The translations under genes and the position numbers were made by a program. From positions 1-64,000 of the forward strand of contig NZ_STGE01000009.1 of the NCBI RefSeq assembly GCF_005222675.1: a stretch of DNA of 64,000 bases, read 5' to 3'. Positions 40,568-48,500 of the stretch are shown piece after piece (position 1 is the first letter of the stretch; the number at the start of each line of letters is the position of its first letter). Source of the DNA: Mycolicibacterium sp. CR10. GTDB taxonomy: Bacteria > Actinomycetota > Actinomycetes > Mycobacteriales > Mycobacteriaceae. The notes under the pieces are model-generated. The model was not told where the DNA came from. It saw only the letters and a list, made by a program, of their open reading frames with translations, and searched no databases.

Positions 40568-42112
40568 CTAGTTGCCGTAGAGATGCAGGGCCCGTGCCGT
40601 CACCGTGGCGATATCGCCGCTCAGCCTCGCGATCGGCGGACCGCCGCGCTGATGGATCACGTTCGCCAAGACAACCACATAGGTGTCGGACCCCGGGTCG
40701 ATCCACAGCGTTGTGCCGGTGAAGCCGGTGTGGCCGAAGCTGCCGATGGGAAAGATCATGCCGCGGGGCCTGGATTGGCCCGTATCGATGTCCCAGCCGA
40801 AGCCGCGAAGGTCTTGTCCGGCTATCGCCGGATAGTTCGGAGCAAGCAGCGGGTCGGTCGCGTTGGGCGCCGAGGCGATCGCCTCCCGGGCAGCGGTGTT
40901 GGCTGCGTCGAGTTGTTCAGCGGTGTGTCCGGGCTGCTGCGGAGTCGTCATCACTTCCAGCGTCGACCGTGTCAGCGGAAACGTGCTCGGCCGGCCGGCG
41001 AGGCGATCGAGTAGGGCCTGCGCGAACAGGCCCACGTCGTGGACCGTCGAGAACACCCCCGCGCTCCCGGTGGCGCCACCCATGCGGCGTGCCGTCGGGT
41101 CGTGGACCGTACCGCGAAGCAGGTAACCGTAGTGGGGGTTCCGCCCCGGATCGTCTCTGCTGTCTTCGTCGCGCGCCGTGGGCGCGATGCGCGCGAGCAG
41201 TTCGGTGCTCCACGTCCCTGCCGGGCACTCGCCGACCGTGGCCGCGTTCGGATCGGGCGCGATCGCATTTCCCCTGAGCTGATGCGGACCGCATGCCGTG
41301 GCCGGGGGCAGATATCTGGTGTCCGCCATGCCAAGTGGCGTGAACACGTTGTCTCGAACGTAACGCTCTACGGGATCGCCGGTGATCTTCTCGATCAGGA
41401 CGCCGAGGAGAATGAAGTTGATGTCGGAGTAGTGGAAGATCTCGCCGGGACCGAACTCCACCCGCGCGGCGAGCGCTCGGCGAATGCCGTCCGCTCTGTC
41501 GGCCCGGTCCAGCCCCCACGGGCCGTCCAGGCTCAGATCGCCCGCGATGCCCGACGTGTGGGTGAGCAACATCCGCAGCGTCACCTCCGCCCGCCGCGGG
41601 TCGTTGGCCGGGTTGAAATCGGGGAGGTAGGTCTGTAGCGGTTCGTCGATCTGAATCCTGCCTCGTTCGTAGAGTTGCAGAACGGCGGTCGCTGTCGCGA
41701 GGCTCTTCGTCAACGACGCCAGGTCGAAGATGGTGTCCTCGGTCATCGGCTCGGCGGGTGTGGGCGACCCTGCCAGTCCCGGTTCGCCGTCGAGTTTGCG
41801 CGAGCCGAAGGCCTGGCGGAAGACGATCGTGCCGGCGTGCCCGATCTGGACGACCGCGCCCGGCATCCGGTGTGCCGCGATGGCGTCGTTCACCAACTGC
41901 GAGACCGGTGCGAACTCAGGTGCGGGAGCCACCGCCGGCGGGCTCGATGGCGGCGGTGACGATGCCGGTGCTGTCGTCGACTGCGCGGTCGTCGGCGACG
42001 TGTTGACTGGTGTTGGCGGCGCATCTCGGCTGCATGCCGGGAGCGCAGCGATGGTAAGCACGACCGTTCCGAGGGCGTAGACCCTGGCGAGGCGCGATGC
42101 TGACACCGTCAC
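40568..42112 (-). CDS. beta-lactamase/transpeptidase-fold lipoprotein (class C-like serine hydrolase)
   Basis: 514 residues from GTG 42112; the frame is open to a GTG at 42184, which would overlap the AAA gene. Lipobox-like ALPACS ends the signal, then a Pro/Ser/Thr linker. The domain has S-x-x-K as SLTK in IFDLASLTKSLATATAVL and Y-x-N-like YSD in FHYSDINFILLGVLIEK, and the late HTG in SFGHTGFTGTTLW (KTG equivalent). This is the class C beta-lactamase/DD-peptidase fold, common in mycobacterial esterase-like lipoproteins. It is convergent with the PASTA kinase, 26 bases apart. Confidence 0.85.
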   Translation of the reverse strand: MTVSASRLARVYALGTVVLTIAALPACSRDAPPTPVNTSPTTAQSTTAPASSPPPSSPPAVAPAPEFAPVSQLVNDAIAAHRMPGAVVQIGHAGTIVFRQAFGSRKLDGEPGLAGSPTPAEPMTEDTIFDLASLTKSLATATAVLQLYERGRIQIDEPLQTYLPDFNPANDPRRAEVTLRMLLTHTSGIAGDLSLDGPWGLDRADRADGIRRALAARVEFGPGEIFHYSDINFILLGVLIEKITGDPVERYVRDNVFTPLGMADTRYLPPATACGPHQLRGNAIAPDPNAATVGECPAGTWSTELLARIAPTARDEDSRDDPGRNPHYGYLLRGTVHDPTARRMGGATGSAGVFSTVHDVGLFAQALLDRLAGRPSTFPLTRSTLEVMTTPQQPGHTAEQLDAANTAAREAIASAPNATDPLLAPNYPAIAGQDLRGFGWDIDTGQSRPRGMIFPIGSFGHTGFTGTTLWIDPGSDTYVVVLANVIHQRGGPPIARLSGDIATVTARALHLYGN

Positions 42113-42161
42113 CGGATCGACGGTAGCCGGGTCCTTTGAGGGACGGCACCGGCCCCGCCCG

Positions 42162-43304
42162 TCAATCTTCGTCCGGATCACCACGAAGAAAACCGGCGAA
42201 TCCCGGGATTGTGAAGCGCAGCAGGCCGCGGCCCGCCGGCTCGATCAGGCCGCGGTCGATGAGCTCCTTACGGGGCCGGCTCAGCGCCTCGGAGGTGATG
42301 CCGAGGCGGCCGGCGAGGGCCGCACGGGACACCGGTCCGTCGCCGAGTTCTGCCATGGTCATGACGACGCGGCGTTGCTCGGGATTGATCTTCGCCATCC
42401 GGCTGCGGAACACCCCGGCCATCCGCTGCTCGGCGCGCTCGGCACCCAGGCGCACCTGCGCGACGCCGATGACGTCTCCGGCCTCAGGTCGTCCCGCCTC
42501 CCATGCGGCGTCGCCGATCAGCTGCACCCGATGCGGATAGCCCCCGGCAGACTCGATGGCCGCCAGGATGGCGTCATCTGACCACGACACCCCGAGGTCC
42601 TGCGCGGGCAGCCGCAGGGCCTCGGCGACCGCGACGTCGCCGAGTAGCCCTATCTCGATGAAGTCGGTGCGTTCGCCGAATGTCGCGGCCTCCGGAACAG
42701 CCCCGAGCAGGGAGGGCAGACCCGCGGCGATGATGGCCACGGGGCGGCCGTCCGGGGCGCCGTCGAAGTGCTGAAGTGCAATCAGCAGGGACCGCCGATC
42801 ACTCAGCTGGGCTTCTTGGAACTCGTCGACGAACACCGCAAGGCCGTGGTGGTCGTGCTCGCGGGCGAACCGGCCGGCGGCGGCGAGGCTGTCCTCGATG
42901 GCGGCAATGCTGCGGATCCTGCCAGCCTCGACGCCCACCTTGGCGCCCGGAACCCCCACCTCAACCTGAATCTTGTTGAGGCTCTGCAGGATTGCCTTTG
43001 CCTTCTGGCCCATGGATCGGTTGATCTCGTCGGCCATCGACTTGGCGAGGTCCGGGGCCAGCGCCACGTCATCGCGGCCGGTCACCCAGACGGTGAGGTA
43101 GCCGGCGGCGGCTGCTTCGCGCTGCGCGGCCCGAAGCAGTGAGGTTTTACCAAGGCCTCGTGAACCGTAGAACGCGAGCAGAGGCCCACCCGAGCGACCC
43201 AGCATTCTGGTGCGACCCAGCCGTGCGCGAATGGTCTCGAGCTCGGTCCCCCGGCCGGCGAGGTAGACGGGAAGCGCACCGGGCGAGTAAGGACTGGGAA
43301 GCAC
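42162..43304 (-). CDS. AAA ATPase with C-terminal winged-helix (Orc1/Cdc6-like layout)
   Basis: 380 residues from GTG 43304. Walker A in FYGSRGLGKTSLLRAA, Walker B in GLAVFVDEFQEAQ, sensor-1-like AIIAAGLPSL, then a lid region with GGYPHRVQLIGDAAWEA. The C-terminal part ends in a winged helix: GPVSRAALAGRLGITSEALSRPRKELIDRGLIEPAGRGLLRFTIPGF. This combination suggests a DNA-binding regulatory or STAND-type ATPase. A 44-bp nested palindrome lies immediately upstream. It stands beside the halogenase/PKS genes but is divergent from them, so a regulator of that cluster is possible, though unproven. Confidence 0.75.
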   Translation of the reverse strand: MLPSPYSPGALPVYLAGRGTELETIRARLGRTRMLGRSGGPLLAFYGSRGLGKTSLLRAAQREAAAAGYLTVWVTGRDDVALAPDLAKSMADEINRSMGQKAKAILQSLNKIQVEVGVPGAKVGVEAGRIRSIAAIEDSLAAAGRFAREHDHHGLAVFVDEFQEAQLSDRRSLLIALQHFDGAPDGRPVAIIAAGLPSLLGAVPEAATFGERTDFIEIGLLGDVAVAEALRLPAQDLGVSWSDDAILAAIESAGGYPHRVQLIGDAAWEAGRPEAGDVIGVAQVRLGAERAEQRMAGVFRSRMAKINPEQRRVVMTMAELGDGPVSRAALAGRLGITSEALSRPRKELIDRGLIEPAGRGLLRFTIPGFAGFLRGDPDED

Positions 43305-43311
43305 AACACTC

Positions 43312-43355
43312 CGTATCCATTCGTATAGTTCCGCTCAACTATACGCATCGATACG
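43312..43355. promoter_or_regulatory. 44-bp nested palindrome (candidate operator)
   Basis: The inner arms are perfect 9-mers CGTATAGTT (43322-43330) and AACTATACG (43337-43345) around CCGCTC. The outer arms CGTATCCAT (43312-43320) and ATCGATACG (43347-43355) match at 8 of 9, each one base from the inner arm. The whole is therefore symmetric over 44 bp, with CGTAT repeated four times in alternating orientation. TATAGT and TATACG fit -10 elements. It is 8 bases before the GTG of the AAA ATPase and about 335 bp from the flavoenzyme start. Confidence 0.75.
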
Positions 43356-43689
43356 ACGTCTCCACGGCTTGAACTCCCGGCAGCCGCGGGGTCACCACGC
43401 GTTTCGACAGCGACGGCCGTCGGCTGGTGAACGAGTTCGCCCGATGCTCGTATACGGCGTGCGTCCTTCGCCCATGATGACTCTGGCGGAGACGTCAGGA
43501 ATCGGTAATCGCCCTCGCGATGCTCGCACGTCGCGAGTGTGATTCGCTCGAGGCGGACTCGGTGTTGCATCGGTTGTGCATCGAATAGCGGATACCCTTT
43601 CCCTGACAACACCCGCAGTCTGTGTGGGGTTCCAATGCCGGGCACATCGGCGGCAGGACCCGAGGACACGACCCGAGGAAAGGTGATCC
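43356..43689. other. intergenic region before the flavoenzyme/PKS operon
   Basis: About 330 bases with no supported gene. It presumably holds the promoter of the operon that begins at 43690; no consensus -35/-10 pair with good spacing is convincing. Confidence 0.4.
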
Positions 43690-45459
43690 GTGGACGCGCG
43701 AGCGCAGGTGTCGCAGATGAGTCAGGAGGCTCGAGAGGCCCTCGCCGAACGCATCAGGTCGCGGCTTGCGAACGCCGATGGCCCCGCCGCGGACCACGAC
43801 GTCTGCATTGTCGGCGGTGGCGCGGCGGCGCTCACGTTGGCGCTGGAGATCCGCAGTGAGCGTCCGACGACGCGGATCCTGGTGATCGAGCCGAACGCCC
43901 ACCCGGTCGCCGAAATCACCCACACGGTCGGCGAGTCGACCGTCGAGGTGTCGGCGCACTACCTGCGGGACCGCCTCGGTCTGGGTGAGCACCTGAGCAC
44001 CTCCCACATCCGCAAGATGGGCCTGCGGATGTTCTTCTCGCACGAGCAGAACACCGACATCGCGCAACGCATGGAAGTCGGAGGCTCCTCGTTCGTGCCG
44101 CTGGTCACCTATCAGATCGACCGCGGCAGGTTGGAGAACGAACTGCACCGACGATGCCTGGCCGACGGCGTCGATTCCGTTCTCGGCCGAGTGCGCTCCG
44201 TGGAGTTCGGCTCGGGCGGTCGTCCGCACACGATCTCGGTACAGAACGGCGACGAGGTCACACAGACAACGGCACGCTGGGTGGTCGACGCGTCGGGCCG
44301 CAACCGGATGCTTCCCCGGCAGTTGGACCTCAAGCAGGCCAACGAGCACCACTGCAACGCCGCCTGGTTCCGCGTCGCCACCGAGATCGACGTCGGTCGC
44401 TGGAGCGACGATCCGACCTGGCACGCGCGCCTCATCGAGGGTGAAAGGGCGATGTCCACCAATCACCTGATGGGCGAGGGGTACTGGGTCTGGCTGATCC
44501 GACTGGGCTCCGGCGCCACCAGTGTCGGCATCGTGGCCGATCCGGCATTCCACCGTTTCGCCGGGTTCAACACGCTGGAGAAGGCCAAGTCGTGGCTGCG
44601 TGAACACGAGCCGCAGTGCGCCGCGGTGCTCGCCGAGCACGACGACCTCATCAGGGACTTCCGGGTCATGAAGAAGTACAGCCACGGCGCGACGAAGGTC
44701 TTCGACGGCCGCGAGCGCTGGTGTCTGACCGGCGATGCCGGCGTGTTCCTGGATCCGCTGTACTCCTCGGGACTGGACCTGGTCGCGATCGGTAATGGTC
44801 TGATCACCGACATGATCGTCCGCGAGCTCGACGGCGAGGACGTCGTCGCGCGTGCGCAGATCAGCGACACGCTCTTCCGGTCGCTCACCGAGATGTGGCT
44901 GGCCATCTACCAGGACCAGTACACGCTGATGGGCACCCCGACCGTGATGTCGGCGAAGGTCGTCTGGGATATCGCGTTCTACTGGGGCTTCATCGGTCTG
45001 CTCTACTCGAACGGCCGGTTCGTGAGCATCGCCGACGACCCCAGCTTCGTTCCCCACCTCGACGGTCTCATCGCGCTGAGCAATCGCGTGCAACGCTTCT
45101 TCCGGGAGTGGGCCGCGGTGGAAAGCGGCACCTCCTCGGTGCCGTTCGTCGACGTGTACCGACCGCTGAACTTCATGGTGGACCTGCACGCCTCGATGAT
45201 CGGAACCAGCCCCGACTTCGCCGCCCAGTTCGAGTCGAACGCCCTGCTGCTGCGTCAGGTGGCGGGTCAGATGGTCGAGACCGTCCTCACCGAGAAATCG
45301 TCGATGTTCGGAGACGACGACGTCGTGCGGCAGGTGCAGGCGTGGCAACGGGATTCGCTGCTGCACGAACTGCGCGCGACATACCGCCAGGAACAGCCGG
45401 GCAACCCGATCAGCGGTGACTGGATCGTCGCCACCTCACCGGCCCTGCAGCCGAGTTGA
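43690..45459 (+). CDS. FAD-dependent halogenase-like flavoenzyme
   Basis: 589 residues. The FAD motif VCIVGGGAAALTLALEI (39-55) and GESTVEVSAHYLRDRLGLGEHL resemble the flavin-dependent halogenase family (tryptophan-halogenase superfamily). A candidate catalytic Lys109 lies in RKMGLRMFF. The family signature W-x-W-x-I-P appears as W266-V-W268-L-I270-R271: the Pro is Arg. The second FAD region WCLTGDAGVFLDPLYSSGLDL is intact. The C-terminal ~200 residues are helical and longer than in simple monooxygenases. It is followed directly by the PKS gene, so it probably modifies the PKS product, as a halogenase or as a related oxygenase. Confidence 0.8.
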   Translation: MDARAQVSQMSQEAREALAERIRSRLANADGPAADHDVCIVGGGAAALTLALEIRSERPTTRILVIEPNAHPVAEITHTVGESTVEVSAHYLRDRLGLGEHLSTSHIRKMGLRMFFSHEQNTDIAQRMEVGGSSFVPLVTYQIDRGRLENELHRRCLADGVDSVLGRVRSVEFGSGGRPHTISVQNGDEVTQTTARWVVDASGRNRMLPRQLDLKQANEHHCNAAWFRVATEIDVGRWSDDPTWHARLIEGERAMSTNHLMGEGYWVWLIRLGSGATSVGIVADPAFHRFAGFNTLEKAKSWLREHEPQCAAVLAEHDDLIRDFRVMKKYSHGATKVFDGRERWCLTGDAGVFLDPLYSSGLDLVAIGNGLITDMIVRELDGEDVVARAQISDTLFRSLTEMWLAIYQDQYTLMGTPTVMSAKVVWDIAFYWGFIGLLYSNGRFVSIADDPSFVPHLDGLIALSNRVQRFFREWAAVESGTSSVPFVDVYRPLNFMVDLHASMIGTSPDFAAQFESNALLLRQVAGQMVETVLTEKSSMFGDDDVVRQVQAWQRDSLLHELRATYRQEQPGNPISGDWIVATSPALQPS

Positions 45460-45536
45460 CGGCTCACCCACGAGCCGCGCGGCCGACGCGGGAACACACA
45501 TCGACCTTGGAGCGTGCAACCCATGAGAGCCGACCT

Positions 45537-48500
45537 GTGACCGCGGCAGGAGACCTCCACGCGCCATTGGCCATCGTCGGAATCGGATGCCGGCTCCCGG
45601 GCGGCGCCGATTCGCCGGACAGGCTATGGCGCTTGCTGTGTAGTGAAACCGATGCCACATCCGTCGTGCCCGAGACGCGATGGAATGCCGCGCGATACCA
45701 CGACCCGAATCCGTCGAAGGTCGGCAAGATCGTCACCCGGCGCGGTGGATTCCTCAGCGAGGTAGACCAATTCGATCCCCAGTTCTTCGGAATATCCCCG
45801 CGGGAGGCGCACTCGCTCGATCCGCAGCAGCGTCTCCTGCTGCAGGCCACGTGGGAGGCACTGGAAGACGGGGGAATTCCCGCCGACGGACTGGCCGGCA
45901 CCGACGTCGGGGTGTTCATCGGCGGCTTCACCCTCGACTATCAACTCCTGCAGAATCAGGGCAAGAGCAGTCGCTATCGCTTCAAGTCCCATTCCGCCAC
46001 CGGGATGATGATGACGATGCTGGCGAATCGGATCTCGCACGCTTTCGACTTCCGCGGACCCAGCATGACCATCGACACGGCCTGTTCCGGCTCGCTCGTC
46101 GCGGTACACCTTGCCGCACAGAGCATCTGGAACGGGGAGTGCGACCTGGCCGTCGCCGGCGGCGTGAACCTGATGCTCGGTCCCAATACCGCCATCGCGG
46201 AGTCCAGAAGCGGATTCCTCAGTCCTGAAGGACGTTCCAAAGCTTTCGATGACGCGGCCGACGGCTATGCGCGCGGGGAAGGCGGCGCGATCGTCGTCAT
46301 CAAGCCGCTGCAGCGCGCGCTCGACGACGGCGACGAGATCTACGCCCAGATCCTGGGCACGGCGGTGTCGCAGGACGGCCACACCGACGGCATCACCGTG
46401 CCTCGCGAGGGAGCCCAGGAAGCGGCGATCAGAACCGCTCTGCGGCGAGCCGGTGTCGAGCCCACCGAGGTCGGATACGTCGAAGCGCACGGAACCGGAA
46501 CGCCGGTCGGCGATCCCATCGAGATGAGGGCGCTCGCGGCCGCATTGACGTTGGATCGATCGGCGGCCAACCCCCTGCTGATCGGGTCGATCAAGACGAA
46601 CATCGGCCACCTCGAGGCCGGCGCCGGCGTCGCCGGTCTGGTCAAGGCGGCCTTGGTGGCCAAGCATGGGTACATCCCGGCCAATCTCCATCTCCGGAAT
46701 CCGACCCGACACGTGTCGCTCGCCGACCTCAAGATCGACGTGCCGGCAACGGGCCGGCCCTTCCCGGACTACGACCGGCGCGTGGTCGGGGTGAATTCGT
46801 TCGGATTCGGCGGGACCAACGCCCACGCGGTCCTCGCCGAGCCGCCTGCCCCGGACGCTGCCCCCACGGCCGGGCACTCCGCTCAGCTGACGCCGACCGT
46901 CCTGCCGATCTCGGCCCGCAGCGAGGAAGCACTGGTCGCGACGGCCGGTCAGCTGGCCGAGCATCTGGCCACCCATCCCGACATCACGCTGGCAGACCTG
47001 GGTTACACGCTCGGCCGCCGACGTTCACATCTGAACCATCGGCACACCGTGATCGCCGACAGCATCACCGGTGTGCAAGAACAACTTCAGGCCCTCGCCG
47101 ACGGTGGGCAGATCGCCACCAGCCGCACCGCGCCCACTGCGCCGAAGCTGGCCTTCGTCTGCACCGGGATGGGCCCGCAGTGGTGGAAGATGTGCCGGGG
47201 ACTTCTCGACGTCTTCCCCGCATTCACCGACAGCATCCTGCGCAGCGATCGAGAACTGGCCCGCTACACCGACTGGTCTCTTGTCGAGGAGCTTCGACGT
47301 GATGAGGCGTCGTCGCGGATGGCTGAGACCGAGTTCGCGCAACCGGCCAACTTCGCCATCCAAATCGCGCTCGCCGAGCAGCTCGCCGAGTTCGGGATTG
47401 TCCCGGACGCCGTAATCGGCCACAGCGCAGGCGAAGTGGCCGCGCACCACCTCGCCGGTGTCCTCACGTTCGAGCAGGCGATCGAGGTGATCTACCACCG
47501 GAGCCGGCTCCAGCAGCGCACCAGCGGCCAGGGCCGGATGCTGGCCGTCGGCCTCGACGCCGAAACGCTGATGCACACGATCGGCGGGAAGGCGCTCGAG
47601 GAGTTCGGACGGCGGGTATCGGTGGCCGCGATCAACAGCCCGTCGGCCGTCACGGTCGCCGGCGACAGCGACGTCCTCGACGATATCGCCCGGCAGTTGG
47701 ATGAGGCCGATATCTTCCACCGGTATCTCTCCGTGAAGGTGCCCTATCACACCCACTACATGGATGCGGTGAAGGAAGACCTCTTCGCCGCATTCGAGGG
47801 TCTATCGTCGAAAGCGGCTACGCTGCCGCTTTATTCGACGGTGACCGGTGAGCAGCTGGAGCGCTACCACGCCGGCGCCGCGTACTGGTGGCAGAACACC
47901 CGCGCCACCGTGCTCTTCGAACCGGCGATGCGCCGAATGCTGGAAGACGGATACACCCACTTCGTGGAGTTGGGCCCGCACCCCGTGCTGGCGGCGTCGA
48001 TATTCGAAACCGCAGGGCAACAGCGTGTCTCGGTGACGGCCACGCAGCGACGGGATCACGACGACGCCCGCGAGTTACTCAATTGCGTGGGTGCACTGCA
48101 CTGCACCGGACATGACGTCGCGTGGAACATCGTGAATCCCGCTGAGGGAGGTCGCCTCCTCAAGCTTCCCTCGTACCCGTGGCAGACGAAACGCTTCTGG
48201 AACGAGACCGAGGAAGTAGCCGAGTCGCTGTTCTACAAACCGGTGCATCCGCTTCTGGGGCAGTCGGTCAGTGCCCTCCATCCCACCTGGGAATCCGAGC
48301 TGAGCGTCGTCCTCAACACTTTTCTCGCCGATCACCGGGTGCAGGGCAGCGTGGTCGTGCCGGGCGCCGTATACGTCGAAATGGCTCTGGCAGCGGCCAA
48401 TGCGATCTACGGGTCGAACCACAGCGTGGATAACCTGCTGCTGCACCGTGCGGTCATCCTCGACGACACCTGCGACCCCATCATCCGCACGACACTCAAC

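Noticed and set aside
43357-43689. tRNA or small RNA gene between the palindrome and the flavoenzyme
   Set aside because: No cloverleaf or CCA-type end could be drawn and no strong terminator hairpin is present.
43495-45366. 623-residue minus-strand open frame opposite the flavoenzyme
   Set aside because: Composition is His/Asp/Val-rich shadow sequence; the plus strand encodes clear FAD motifs.
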